Source: DATMER01 sp963741305 (GTDB lineage: Bacteria > Acidobacteriota > Thermoanaerobaculia > Multivoradales > UBA5704). From it: a stretch of 64,000 bases of DNA. A model generated the notes under the pieces. That model did no database searches, was not told the DNA's origin, and saw only the letters and a program-made list of their open reading frames with translations. The position numbers and the translations under genes are program-made. Positions 36,808-44,479 of the stretch are shown here, piece by piece (position 1 is the first letter of the stretch; every line of letters starts with the position of its first letter). The stretch is taken from assembly GCA_963741305.1 (NCBI GenBank), contig CAVUHL010000003.1:5518001-5582000 (forward strand). The letters run 5' to 3'.

Positions 36808-37384
36808 CCGGCTCGAAACGCTCGAAGCAGCCCCGGCAGCGCGCCTCGTACGACTCCGTATCCCCCACCTGAAGCTGCTCGCTGCCGCCCGCCGTGCGCT
36901 GGCTGTAGCACGCCGGCTCCCCGCAGCGCATGCAGACGGCGTGCATCTTGTCCACGTACTCGGCCAGGGCGAGGAGCTGCGGCATCGGCCCGAACGGCCG
37001 GCGGAGATAGTCGAGGTCCAGGCCGGCCACGATCACCCGCAGCCCCCGGTCGGCCAGCTCGCTCACCAGCACCACCAGCTCGAGGTCGAAGAACTGCGCC
37101 TCGTCGATGCCGACGACTTCGACGGCGGGATCGAGCCTCTGGCGCAGCTCGCAACTGCAGGTGACGCTCACTGCCTCCAGCTCGCGGTTGTCGCGGGTGA
37201 CCAGGAGGCAGGGGTCGTGGCGGTTGTCGGAGCCAGGCTTGAAGACCTGGACCTTCTGGCGGGCGATGGCCGCCCGGCGCAGGCGCCGGACCAGCTCCTC
37301 GCTCTTGCCGGAGAACATGCCGCCGGCAATGACCTCGACGTGGCCCCTGGGCCCCCGTTCCGTTGGGCTATCCTTGATGTTCAC
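36797..37384 (-). CDS. tdk: Thymidine kinase
   Basis: 195 residues, the usual size. P-loop in IAGGMFSGKSEELVRRL (about 20-33), the Walker B-like VVGIDEAQFFD, the substrate lasso region, and a structural zinc site from two Cys pairs (CMRCGEP and CRGCFE). It phosphorylates thymidine for salvage. GTG 37384 is preceded, seven bases upstream, by TAGATT and no ribosome site, suggesting a leaderless message. Confidence 0.93.
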   Translation of the reverse strand: MNIKDSPTERGPRGHVEVIAGGMFSGKSEELVRRLRRAAIARQKVQVFKPGSDNRHDPCLLVTRDNRELEAVSVTCSCELRQRLDPAVEVVGIDEAQFFDLELVVLVSELADRGLRVIVAGLDLDYLRRPFGPMPQLLALAEYVDKMHAVCMRCGEPACYSQRTAGGSEQLQVGDTESYEARCRGCFERFEPATS

Positions 37385-37391
37385 TTAAGCC

Positions 37392-37397
37392 AATCTA
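37392..37397 (-). promoter_or_regulatory. -10 box for tdk
   Basis: TAGATT on the minus strand lies seven bases before the GTG start at 37384. It forms a divergent promoter pair with the box for the DUF2203 gene within a 46-base gap. Confidence 0.45.
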
Positions 37398-37415
37398 CCG
37401 CAGGTCCGCCTCTGG

Positions 37416-37421
37416 TACAAT
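37416..37421 (+). promoter_or_regulatory. -10 box for the DUF2203 gene
   Basis: TACAAT lies nine bases before the ATG at 37431, and no Shine-Dalgarno sequence is present. Confidence 0.5.
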
Positions 37422-37430
37422 CTGTTTCTT

Positions 37431-37784
37431 ATGTCTCAGAAGCGGCGCAGCAAAAGGATTTTCTCTTATGACGAAGCTCTGTCGACTTTCCCGGTCGTGC
37501 GCGATCTGACCACGGCCGCCGTGCGCCGGATCGAGTCGCTGACCACGACCGTGGGAAGCCGGGAAGAGATGGACGACCGCCGGGAGGAGATCGAGGACGA
37601 GTACCAGAAGATCATCAGCTTCTGGGCGAAGCAGGTGAGCTCCATCGGCTGCGAAGTGAAGGGCCTTTGGCTGGTTGACTGGGATAGCGGCGACGGCTAT
37701 TACTGCTGGCGCTTCCCGGAGCAGGCGATCGCGTTCTTCCACACCTACGAGGAAGGGTTCGGGGGACGGCTCCCGATCAACTAA
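37431..37784 (+). CDS. DUF2203 domain protein
   Basis: 117 residues. It matches the DUF2203 pattern: an N-terminal RIFSYDEALSTFPVVRDL, a charged helix EEMDDRREEIEDEYQKII, and a C-terminal VKGLWLVDWDSGDGYYCWRF. Members are small cytoplasmic proteins of unknown function. Start supported by the upstream TACAAT box. The stop overlaps the convergent 38352-37777 gene by eight bases. Confidence 0.8.
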   Translation: MSQKRRSKRIFSYDEALSTFPVVRDLTTAAVRRIESLTTTVGSREEMDDRREEIEDEYQKIISFWAKQVSSIGCEVKGLWLVDWDSGDGYYCWRFPEQAIAFFHTYEEGFGGRLPIN

Positions 37785-38352
37785 TCCCTTCTTCTGCCAC
37801 CTTCCGCCTCAGCTCTTCGATCCACAGCTCGGCCTCCTTCCGCCTCTCTGCACCCAGCGCCCCTGCACGCGGCGTGCGGTAGCGCTCGGCGGACGGCCCC
37901 GGATCGAGCTGTGCGAGCGCACGGGCAACGGGGGTCCGCTTCTTGCCCGCCGCCATGAGCCTCTCGGCCGTGGCGACCACGCCGGCCGACTCCAGTAAAA
38001 GAGCGTCGTGGACCAGCTCCTCTTCGAGTCCCCGGGGATCCTCCCGCAGCCGCCCGAGCCCATTCCTCACCCGCCGGGCCAGGTCGTCCGCCAATCCCAG
38101 GCCCTTCAGGAAAAGATCGAGCCGGCTCCCCGGAGCCAGGGAGCCCAGCCGGTCGACGACCCCCTGGAGCAGGAGCAAAAGCTCCAGCAGATTTTCGTCG
38201 ATGGCAATGTCGCCGATACTACCGCGGATGGCGGCGGTGCGGGTGCGGAGCCGCTCCACCTGGCCGAAGGTTTGAACGCCGTCGAGCCCCGCATAGAGGG
38301 GGCGGACGAACTGCTCGGCCTGCCGGCGGACCCCGGAGTCCAGCGGGCTCAC
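37777..38352 (-). CDS. Conserved helical protein of unknown function
   Basis: 191 residues, mostly helical, Leu- and Arg-rich (LLELLLLLQGVVDRLGSLAP, later AERRKEAELWIEELRRK), with no signal peptide or clear membrane span. No family recognised. Its start overlaps the stop of the HAD phosphatase gene by four bases, so the two are translated together. Codon use and GC match the neighbours, supporting a genuine gene. Confidence 0.6.
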   Translation of the reverse strand: MSPLDSGVRRQAEQFVRPLYAGLDGVQTFGQVERLRTRTAAIRGSIGDIAIDENLLELLLLLQGVVDRLGSLAPGSRLDLFLKGLGLADDLARRVRNGLGRLREDPRGLEEELVHDALLLESAGVVATAERLMAAGKKRTPVARALAQLDPGPSAERYRTPRAGALGAERRKEAELWIEELRRKVAEEGIS

Positions 38353-39056
38353 TTCCGGCTCGCCTCGGCAAGGAGGCGCTCGAGGCGCTCGACGGTCATC
38401 CCCTCCAGGCTCCTGGCCACGGCATCGGCCGTGCGCAGGCGCTCGGGCGGATAGGTATGGGCTACTCCCAGCGTGGTCAGCCCTAAATCCGCCGCGGCCG
38501 AGAGGCCGGCCGGACTGTCCTCGACCGCGAGCACCTCGTGGGGGTGGAACAGGCGCTCCGGCAGCGGAGGCAGCGAGTTGAGCCCTTCGAGCGCGCGCCG
38601 GTAGCCCTCCGGGTCGGGTTTGCCTTCGCTCACGTCCTCGGCGGTTACCAGGAGCTTGAAGAAGTCAAGGAGCCGCGCCTGGCGCAGGGCGCCTTCCACC
38701 TCCTCGCGCAGGGCGCCGCTGACGATGCCGAGCATGCGACCGGCGGAGGCCAGCTCCCGCACCAGCTCGGCGGCACCCGGGAAGAACGGGTAGCCGCTCT
38801 GGCGCATCCGCTCCTGGTAGTAGCTGGCCTTGCGGGCGATCAGGCGCATGAGGCGGGGGACCGTGGCCGGCTCACCCGCCTTCTGGAGGACGGCGGCGAA
38901 GCATCCCCGGTCGTCAAAGCCCAGGTAGTCGCGGTAGTAGTCCTCGGCGGTCAGCGAGACCCCCTCCTCGGCGAGCACACGCTGGAACATCTCCAGGTGA
39001 ACCGGCTCGTCGTCGACGAGGATGCCGTTGAAATCAAAGAGGATGGCCCGCAGCAC
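38349..39056 (-). CDS. HAD-superfamily phosphatase (beta-phosphoglucomutase-like)
   Basis: 235 residues. HAD motif I is LRAILFDFNGILVDDEPVH; the nucleophile Asp8 is present but the usual second Asp is Asn. The cap is helical (EMFQRVLAEEGVSL ...). Motif II is LGIVSGA, the motif III lysine is in SEGKPDPEGY, and motif IV is VLAVEDSPAGL. It probably dephosphorylates a sugar phosphate or similar. GTG 39056 is preferred over GTG 39086: it puts motif I at the very N-terminus and sits six bases after a TATGAT box. Confidence 0.82.
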   Translation of the reverse strand: MLRAILFDFNGILVDDEPVHLEMFQRVLAEEGVSLTAEDYYRDYLGFDDRGCFAAVLQKAGEPATVPRLMRLIARKASYYQERMRQSGYPFFPGAAELVRELASAGRMLGIVSGALREEVEGALRQARLLDFFKLLVTAEDVSEGKPDPEGYRRALEGLNSLPPLPERLFHPHEVLAVEDSPAGLSAAADLGLTTLGVAHTYPPERLRTADAVARSLEGMTVERLERLLAEASRK

Positions 39057-39062
39057 GGGGCC

Positions 39063-39068
39063 ATCATA
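39063..39068 (-). promoter_or_regulatory. -10 box for the HAD gene
   Basis: TATGAT on the minus strand, six bases before the GTG at 39056. It helps decide that start. Confidence 0.5.
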
Positions 39069-39151
39069 CCGCGGGGGATTTGACACCCGGGCTCAAGTAG
39101 CGTGAAATTCCCTTCTGACCCTACCTGTTCCCTCTGAGGAGGAGAAGCATC

Positions 39152-39538
39152 ATGGAGAATACGCAGTCCATTCAGCCCGATACCCCGACCCCGGCGACCC
39201 AGGCGGATACCCCCGTCATCCTGACCGCCAAGGCGGCCGAGATGGTGAAGCACACGCGCGAGCAGGAGGGCATCGACGCCACGCATGGCCTCCGCATCGC
39301 GGTGCGGGGCGGCGGGTGCAGCGGCTTCGAATACGCCCTCGACTACGAGAACGAGGCGAGGGAGAACGACTGGATCTACGAGCAGAACGGTCTGACGATC
39401 TACGTCGACGCGGTCAGTGCCCGGTACCTTGAGGGCACCACGGTCGACTACGTGATGGGCATGGCCGGCGCCGGGTTCAAGTTCCTCAATCCGCAGGCCA
39501 AGGGTTCTTGCGGCTGCGGCTCGTCCTTCACGGTGTAG
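39152..39538 (+). CDS. erpA: A-type iron-sulfur cluster carrier (ErpA/IscA/HesB)
   Basis: 128 residues, longer than E. coli ErpA by an N-terminal 20-residue Pro/Thr-rich segment. The A-type fold carries the three ligand cysteines: Cys56 in VRGGGCSGFEY, and Cys120 and Cys122 in GSCGCGSSF. It delivers Fe-S clusters to target proteins. AGGAGG at about 39139 precedes the ATG. It is convergent with, and overlaps by 11 bases, ygfZ, whose product also serves Fe-S enzymes. ErpA versus IscA cannot be separated firmly. Confidence 0.88.
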   Translation: MENTQSIQPDTPTPATQADTPVILTAKAAEMVKHTREQEGIDATHGLRIAVRGGGCSGFEYALDYENEARENDWIYEQNGLTIYVDAVSARYLEGTTVDYVMGMAGAGFKFLNPQAKGSCGCGSSFTV

Positions 39539-40538
39539 GCGGCAAATCGACGAGGGCGGAACCCCCGCCCTCCACCTCTACCCGCGTTCCCGGCTCGGCC
39601 GCGCGGCGGTGGAGGATTCCCAGCCCCTTGGAGCCAACCACGGTAGTGGCCCTCCCTGCTTCGCGCCCGTTGTGGAGCAGGGCCACGCCCTGAGCGGGCT
39701 CGATCCCCTCGAAGACCAGCTTCCGCAGCACGTTCTGCACGCCTCCCCGGTAGTGGATGCGGGCCACGACCTCCTGTCCCAGGTAGCAGCCTTTCGTGTA
39801 GCTGACCGCTTCTTCGATCCCGGTCTCCTGGGGGAAGTTGTCCGGGCCGAAATCCCGGCCGAAGCGCGGGATGCCCGCCTCGACGCGCAGCATCTCCAGC
39901 GCTTCGAAGCCCACCGGCCGCGCGCCTTCTGCCATCAGCCGCTCGACGAGCGGTGCCGCCACCGAGGCCGACACCCACAAAGTCCAGGCGGGAACCCCTG
40001 CAAGCCCCCGGCGCTGAAGCTCCACCTCCGTGCCGTGGACTGAAATCCGGCCGTGGCTCCAAGGATCACCAAGCGAGGAGAGATCGGCGCCCAGGACCGC
40101 CTCGGCCTGAGGACCCAGGACGGTGATCGGCAGCATGTCGTCCAGGCTGCGGACCTCCACCCGGTCGGCGAGGAGGAACTTCTTCAGGTGCGCGGCGATC
40201 GGCTCTTCCTGCCCCGGGCCGACCTCGACCCACAGGCGGTCCTCGTGGGCAAGGACCACGGCGTCCGAGAGGATGCGCCCCTGGGGACTGGTGAAGAATC
40301 CATAGGCGCCCGCGCCCGGGGCCAGCCCCTTTACGTCGCAGGTCAGGTAGTTGTGCAGGAAGCGGAGACGGTCTGCGCCGAGCAGCTCCAGGCGCCCGCG
40401 CCAGGAGAAGTCGGCGATGCCGGCGCCCTCCTGGAGGACCCGGTGCTCTTCCTCGACCGGCCCATAGCGGAGCGGCACGGGGAAGCCTTCCGGCTCGCCG
40501 ATCTCGAGCCCGTCGAGGGGCAATGGTTTAGTGGCCAT
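39528..40538 (-). CDS. ygfZ: Folate-binding protein YgfZ/IBA57 family
   Basis: 336 residues, GcvT-like fold. The family signature KGCYLGQEVVAR is present near residue 250, with its conserved Cys, and FLHNYLTCDVKGL near the N-terminus. YgfZ supports assembly or repair of Fe-S clusters in a folate-dependent manner. Its ATG lies seven bases after TAGACT, part of a bidirectional promoter shared with the neighbouring hydrolase. Convergence with erpA fits an Fe-S theme. Confidence 0.88.
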   Translation of the reverse strand: MATKPLPLDGLEIGEPEGFPVPLRYGPVEEEHRVLQEGAGIADFSWRGRLELLGADRLRFLHNYLTCDVKGLAPGAGAYGFFTSPQGRILSDAVVLAHEDRLWVEVGPGQEEPIAAHLKKFLLADRVEVRSLDDMLPITVLGPQAEAVLGADLSSLGDPWSHGRISVHGTEVELQRRGLAGVPAWTLWVSASVAAPLVERLMAEGARPVGFEALEMLRVEAGIPRFGRDFGPDNFPQETGIEEAVSYTKGCYLGQEVVARIHYRGGVQNVLRKLVFEGIEPAQGVALLHNGREAGRATTVVGSKGLGILHRRAAEPGTRVEVEGGGSALVDLPPTP

Positions 40539-40545
40539 GGTGGTG

Positions 40546-40555
40546 AGTCTACAAT
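40546..40555. promoter_or_regulatory. Overlapping back-to-back -10 boxes
   Basis: Within a 23-base gap, TACAAT (40550-40555, + strand) lies six bases before the ATG at 40562, and TAGACT (40551-40546, minus strand) seven bases before the ATG at 40538. The two boxes share bases 40550-40551. Neither gene has a ribosome site. Confidence 0.6.
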
Positions 40556-40561
40556 GCGCCC

Positions 40562-41377
40562 ATGAGCACGACCGTCCCCTTCACACTCGGATCTCTCAAT
40601 GGGCTGATCGACCTGCCGGAAGAGCCGGGCGAGCGGCCGGCGGTGGTCGTTTGCCACGGCTTCAAGGGCTTCCTGGATTGGGGGTTCTTCCCCTATCTAG
40701 CGGCCCTGCTGGCCGACCGGGGCTTCGTCGTGGTCCGCTTCAATGTCTCCGGCGCGGGCATGCTCCCCGGGGACGAACTCGTGACCGACCCGGACGCCTT
40801 CCGGGCCAACACCCACGGCCGTGAGCTTGCCGATCTTCTCGCCGTGCTCGAGGCGACCGGCAAGACGCTCGCTCCCGGCCGGGTCGACCGCGATCGGCTG
40901 GGACTCTTCGGCCACAGCCGAGGGGGCGGCAACGCGGTGCTTGCTGCATCCCGCGAGCCAATTTGCGCTGTGGTCACCTGGGCGTCCGTGGCCAGCTTCG
41001 ACCGCTACACCCCCGAGCAAAAGGATGCCTGGCGCCGCGAAGGCCACTTCCCTGTGGTCAATGCCCGTACCGGCCAGCAGCTCGCCCTCGGGCTCGGTCT
41101 ATTGGAGGAGCTGGAGACCCGGGGCGACAAGCTCGACATCCTTACCGCCGCCCGCGCCGTCCGCGCCCCGTGGCTGATCGTCCATGGCGAGGAGGACGAG
41201 AGCATCCCGGTGGCCGAGGGGGACCGGCTGGCTGAATCCTCCTCAGGAGAGCTGCTCAGAATCCCCGGCGCCAACCATACTTTCGGCGCCCGGCACCCGT
41301 TCGCCGGCCCCACTCCGCAGCTCATCCAGGCCCTCAATGCCACGCAGCGCTGGTTCCGCCGGCACCTGGTGGGATAG
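40562..41377 (+). CDS. Alpha/beta hydrolase (dienelactone hydrolase-like)
   Basis: 271 residues. Nucleophile elbow GLFGHSRGGGNAVL (Ser near 121), acid in IVHGEEDESIPV, and catalytic His in NHTFGARHPF, in the right order for the fold. The opening PAVVVCHGFKGFLDWGFFPY provides the oxyanion loop. Likely a cytoplasmic esterase or peptidase of unknown substrate. Start fixed by the TACAAT box six bases upstream. Confidence 0.85.
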   Translation: MSTTVPFTLGSLNGLIDLPEEPGERPAVVVCHGFKGFLDWGFFPYLAALLADRGFVVVRFNVSGAGMLPGDELVTDPDAFRANTHGRELADLLAVLEATGKTLAPGRVDRDRLGLFGHSRGGGNAVLAASREPICAVVTWASVASFDRYTPEQKDAWRREGHFPVVNARTGQQLALGLGLLEELETRGDKLDILTAARAVRAPWLIVHGEEDESIPVAEGDRLAESSSGELLRIPGANHTFGARHPFAGPTPQLIQALNATQRWFRRHLVG

Positions 41378-41400
41378 CATCCCCCCAGCCAGGAGGCCAC

Positions 41401-41745
41401 ATGGACCCACATTTCGATGGTGTGATCTTCAAGACCCACGCGGGCGAGGTGCGCCGCCGGATACGCGCGCCCTTCCCCCCTTACCGGATTGTCGACGTGC
41501 GCACGCGAGAGGAGTACGACCGCGGCCACATCCCCGGCGCCATGTCCGCTCCGCCGGAGGGCATCCACGCCCTGCCGGACGGAACGGACGACCGGACCGA
41601 GTTCATCGTCGTCGGGCAAGAGCCGGAGGACCCAGCCATGCGGGCGGCGAGCCTCGCGCTGCGCTTCCTCGGAGTCCGCCGGGTGGTGGAGCTGACGGGT
41701 GGAATGGTCGAGTGGGAGAGGGCTGGCGGTCCGGTCGGGGCTTAA
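41401..41745 (+). CDS. Rhodanese-like domain protein lacking the active cysteine
   Basis: 114 residues. The rhodanese fold is clear from RIVDVRTREEYDRGHIPGAM and the late ALRFLGVRRVVELTGGMVEW, but where active enzymes have a Cys loop this protein has VVGQEPEDPAM. It is therefore probably not a sulfurtransferase and may be a binding or regulatory domain. AGGAGG lies before the ATG. It is 23 bases after the alpha/beta hydrolase and likely co-transcribed. Confidence 0.75.
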   Translation: MDPHFDGVIFKTHAGEVRRRIRAPFPPYRIVDVRTREEYDRGHIPGAMSAPPEGIHALPDGTDDRTEFIVVGQEPEDPAMRAASLALRFLGVRRVVELTGGMVEWERAGGPVGA

Positions 41746-41746
41746 C

Positions 41747-42412
41747 TTACCAATCGACGATTTCGGTTAGATCGGCCACTACCCGGTCTGCCCCACCTGC
41801 CCGAAGGGTCTCGGCGGTCGTCCGGCCGGTCGCGACCGCGAGCACCGGGATGCCGTGAGCCTGGGCGCAGGTCACGTCATGGATCGTGTCTCCCACGATC
41901 AACGCCTCCTCGGGGCGGAAGCGCCGGCCCGTGATCCGTTCTGCCCGCTCCAGGGCGACGGGCGGCAGGTCCGATCGCTCCACCCCATCGCAGCCGAACG
42001 CTCCAAAGTCGAAGAACCGGTTCAAGTCGAAACGGGAGAGCTTGGTCCGGGCCCCCGGCTCCCAGTTGCCCGTCACCAGCCCCAGGACCACATCTTCCCG
42101 TCGGGAGAGCAATTCCAGGGCCTCGGAGACCCCGGGAAGCAGCCGCATGCATTTCCCGTCGAGCTCCCTCTCCAGCCTCGCGGCATATTTCGTCCTCACC
42201 TCGTGCAGGCGCGGCAGGATCTCCTCCTCCGTCAACCCGGCTTCGGTCAGAAGGTCGAGCGCGATGCGTGGATCGGTCCGGCCGCTCAGGTCGTAGCGGT
42301 CAATGTTGCCGATCCTGCCGTAAACCTCGACGAGGATGTCGGTCAGGATCGGACGGACCTGAGGCCCGCATTCCAGCAGCGTGCCGTCGATGTCGAACAG
42401 GATCAGGCGCAT
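41747..42412 (-). CDS. HAD-superfamily hydrolase (phosphoglycolate phosphatase-like)
   Basis: 221 residues. Motif I LILFDIDGTLLECG at the N-terminus (Asp7, Asp9), motif II VLGLVTGN, a lysine/arginine-bearing motif III, and motif IV ALIVGDTIHDVTCA. A helical cap spans about 15-85. It follows the enoyl-CoA hydratase gene by 12 bases and carries a GGCGGAG before its ATG, so it belongs to that operon. Substrate unknown; Gph-like activity is one option. Confidence 0.82.
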   Translation of the reverse strand: MRLILFDIDGTLLECGPQVRPILTDILVEVYGRIGNIDRYDLSGRTDPRIALDLLTEAGLTEEEILPRLHEVRTKYAARLERELDGKCMRLLPGVSEALELLSRREDVVLGLVTGNWEPGARTKLSRFDLNRFFDFGAFGCDGVERSDLPPVALERAERITGRRFRPEEALIVGDTIHDVTCAQAHGIPVLAVATGRTTAETLRAGGADRVVADLTEIVDW

Positions 42413-42424
42413 ACAACTCCGCCC

Positions 42425-43222
42425 TCAATCCCTCCAGCGAGGGGGTTTCTTGGTTTCCAGAAAGGTAGCGATGCCGTGCTTGCAGTCAGCCGTCCCCCGC
42501 GCCGCGGCGTTGACGCCCGCGGCATGGAGCATGGCCTGGTCGAGCGGCCGGCCGAGCACGTCCAGCAACAACCGCTTGGTGCGGGCGATCGATTCCGAGC
42601 TTGCCGTCTCCAGGATCTCGCCCGCCAACGCCTCGCCGACCTTCCGCAGATCCTCGGCGGGGCAGATTCGATTGACGAGCCCAATCTCCAGCGCCTGGCC
42701 CGCCTCCAGGAAGCGTGGGAACAGGAGCAGCTCGCGGATGTCCGAGCCGCGCAGGCGCAGCGGCAGGTAGGTGGCCACCAGGGCAGCCACGAAGCCGATC
42801 CGGACCTCGCTGTAGAGATATCGGGCGTCATCCGCAGAAATCACGAAGTCATGCGCCGTCGCCAAGCCGCAACCGCCGGCCACGCAGGAGCCCTGAACCA
42901 GGGCGATCGTCAGCGTGTCCTGCCGCAGCACCGCTTCGAACAGGTCGCGCATGCGCAGCGAGTCGCGCAGGTTCTCGTCCTCGCTCGCATCGAGGAGCGA
43001 GCGGAGGTGCTCCAGGTCGGCTCCGGCTGAGAAGTTCTTTCCCGCACCGGAGAGGATCACGGCGCGGATGCCCTCGGAGCGCAGCGGCGAGCGGTAGAGC
43101 GACGTCAGCTCTTCCATCAAGGCCGGGGACAGGGCGTTCGCCCGGCCCGGATCGTTCAGCGTGACCCAGAGGAGGTCGCGGTCGCGCCGGACTTCCAGCC
43201 GCTCATAAGGACGGTCATTCAC
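42425..43222 (-). CDS. Enoyl-CoA hydratase/isomerase (methylglutaconyl-CoA hydratase-like)
   Basis: 265 residues, crotonase fold. The oxyanion regions are GAGKNFSAGADLEHL and GSCVAGGCGLATAHDFV, and the acidic residue in ARYLYSEVRIGFV fits the catalytic Glu of hydratases such as LiuC/AtuE. It starts at GTG 43222, overlapping the upstream gene by four bases with GGAGGAG in front. Together with the AtuA-related genes and the carboxyltransferase nearby it suggests leucine/isovalerate or acyclic terpene breakdown, hydrating a branched glutaconyl-CoA. Confidence 0.85.
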   Translation of the reverse strand: MNDRPYERLEVRRDRDLLWVTLNDPGRANALSPALMEELTSLYRSPLRSEGIRAVILSGAGKNFSAGADLEHLRSLLDASEDENLRDSLRMRDLFEAVLRQDTLTIALVQGSCVAGGCGLATAHDFVISADDARYLYSEVRIGFVAALVATYLPLRLRGSDIRELLLFPRFLEAGQALEIGLVNRICPAEDLRKVGEALAGEILETASSESIARTKRLLLDVLGRPLDQAMLHAAGVNAAARGTADCKHGIATFLETKKPPRWRD

Positions 43223-43551
43223 AGAAGCTCCTCCGGAACCTCGATCTCCATCTGGAGGAGCCCCTGAGCGTGGGTCTTGCCTTGGGCATCCGTCTTCAGG
43301 CTCTCGGTGCCGCCACCACCCAACGAGTCGTGCAGGATGAAGTTGAATGCCAGCAGATTGGGCACTTCGTAGCGGTCGACTTCGCCGCGGCAGACCTCGC
43401 GGAAGTGCTCCTTGACCCGCTCCTGTGTCGCCTGCTCCCGGATGATCTCGAAGAGCTGCGGGCTCTTGGCGATCAAGCCGACGTTGCTGGCGTCCCCCTT
43501 GTCGCCCGAGCGGGCATTGGCCACCTGGTACAGCCGGACCTTCTTCGTCAT
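43219..43551 (-). CDS. AtuA-related small protein (AtuA C-terminal domain)
   Basis: 110 residues. It matches the separate C-terminal swivelling domain of AtuA-type proteins: VRLYQVANARSGDKGDASNV, then PNLLAFNFILHDSLGGGG. In other bacteria it is fused to the AtuA N-terminal domain or encoded beside it; here the N-terminal partner is at 44476-45846 on the same strand, separated by other genes. ATG 43551 overlaps the previous stop by one base. A role in acyl-CoA degradation is inferred from context. Confidence 0.8.
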   Translation of the reverse strand: MTKKVRLYQVANARSGDKGDASNVGLIAKSPQLFEIIREQATQERVKEHFREVCRGEVDRYEVPNLLAFNFILHDSLGGGGTESLKTDAQGKTHAQGLLQMEIEVPEELL

Positions 43552-43946
43552 CACGCCTCTCTCCTGAGAAATGCCAGCCCGAACCCGGCCAGCCCCGCCG
43601 TGCCCAGGAGCCCCGCGGCCACTCCCGCGCTGCGCGGCGAAGTGAACGCGGGATGATAGATCCCGGGAAGGACCGCGTGGAAGCCGAGGTCCAAAGATTC
43701 ATGGTGCTTCGATTCGAGCCAGGCGAATCCGGCGAACCCCGCGGCCAGCAGCAGAAGGAGCCATCCCGCGAGCAACGGCCTGCGCAAACCCGCTTCCATC
43801 CCTTGGCGCAGTAGGAGGACCCAGGCGACGGATACTCCCAGGGCCCAAAGCACGAAGGCCGTGCGGTCCGCGAGGGCGCTGTAGCCGAAGCCGAGGAGCA
43901 GGACGGGAAGGAGGCCGGCGAGCAGGCCGGCGTACCAGCCCCTCAT
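43551..43946 (-). CDS. Small four-helix membrane protein, unknown function
   Basis: 131 residues with four predicted membrane helices (for example WYAGLLAGLLPVLLLGFGYS, TAFVLWALGVSVAWVLLL, GWLLLLLAAGFAGFAWL). A periplasmic or cytosolic loop holds KHHESLDLGFHAVLPGIYH. No family recognised. ATG 43946 is chosen over the open upstream frame because it begins the first helix. It is coupled to the AtuA-related gene by a one-base overlap. Confidence 0.65.
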   Translation of the reverse strand: MRGWYAGLLAGLLPVLLLGFGYSALADRTAFVLWALGVSVAWVLLLRQGMEAGLRRPLLAGWLLLLLAAGFAGFAWLESKHHESLDLGFHAVLPGIYHPAFTSPRSAGVAAGLLGTAGLAGFGLAFLRREA

Positions 43947-43991
43947 ATTTTCTCGCCCGTCATAGGCTGCGAAGCCTAGCACGTCAAGTGT

Positions 43992-43997
43992 TATGAT
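43992..43997 (+). promoter_or_regulatory. Extended -10 box for hicB
   Basis: TATGAT preceded by TGT (TGn extended -10) lies nine bases before the ATG at 44007. No ribosome site is seen, so the antitoxin message is probably leaderless. Confidence 0.5.
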
Positions 43998-44006
43998 CTT
44001 CTGCAG

Positions 44007-44264
44007 ATGAACAGAGGCAAGATGGTGTACAAGCTTCCTTTGGTGCTCTCCCCTCAACCCGAGGGCGGCTTCATGGTTACCTCGCCAGTTCTGCCGGAGT
44101 TGTTGACGGAGGGCGCTAGCATCAGCGAGGCCATGGAGAACGTCCAGGATGCCCTCGCTGCAGTGATTGAGCTCTACCAGGATCTAGGCCGTCCCTTGCC
44201 TGCCAGCACACAAGTGTCCGAAGAAAGCACCCCCGTCTGGCTGGAAACCCTAGTCGTCGCCTGA
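44007..44264 (+). CDS. hicB: HicB-type antitoxin
   Basis: 85 residues. The HicB partial RNase H-like fold is clear: YKLPLVLSPQPEGGFMVTSP, then LPELLTEGASISEAMENVQD and AVIELYQDLGRPLP. It would bind and neutralise HicA. Unusually it is convergent with its hicA, with only two bases between the stops, and it has its own promoter. The C-terminal DNA-binding domain seen in longer HicB proteins is missing. Confidence 0.82.
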   Translation: MNRGKMVYKLPLVLSPQPEGGFMVTSPVLPELLTEGASISEAMENVQDALAAVIELYQDLGRPLPASTQVSEESTPVWLETLVVA

Positions 44265-44266
44265 GT

Positions 44267-44479
44267 CTAAGCCCTTTCGAAGTCCGGCCAAGCAAGGCCG
44301 AGCTGCCGCACGGCAGCGCGGATCGTGCCCCATTTGAGGTCACGGCCGCCCCAATCCGGAACGACAGTGCCCTTTTGAGTCGAAGGGTTGAACCACTTTC
44401 TATGAGAGCCGCCGCCCCGGCGGGGCAACTCCTGGCAGCCGAGCTGGGCGAGCTTCCGGCTGACTTCGCGGTAGGTCAT
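44267..44479 (-). CDS. hicA: HicA-type toxin
   Basis: 70 residues. The HicA fold with its catalytic histidine motif GGGSHRKWFN is clear, preceded by MTYREVSRKLAQLGC and followed by a final helix WGTIRAAVRQLGL. It would cleave mRNA independently of the ribosome. The ATG overlaps the atuA stop (ATGA), so toxin translation is tied to a metabolic gene, while the antitoxin lies on the opposite strand. Confidence 0.82.
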   Translation of the reverse strand: MTYREVSRKLAQLGCQELPRRGGGSHRKWFNPSTQKGTVVPDWGGRDLKWGTIRAAVRQLGLAWPDFERA

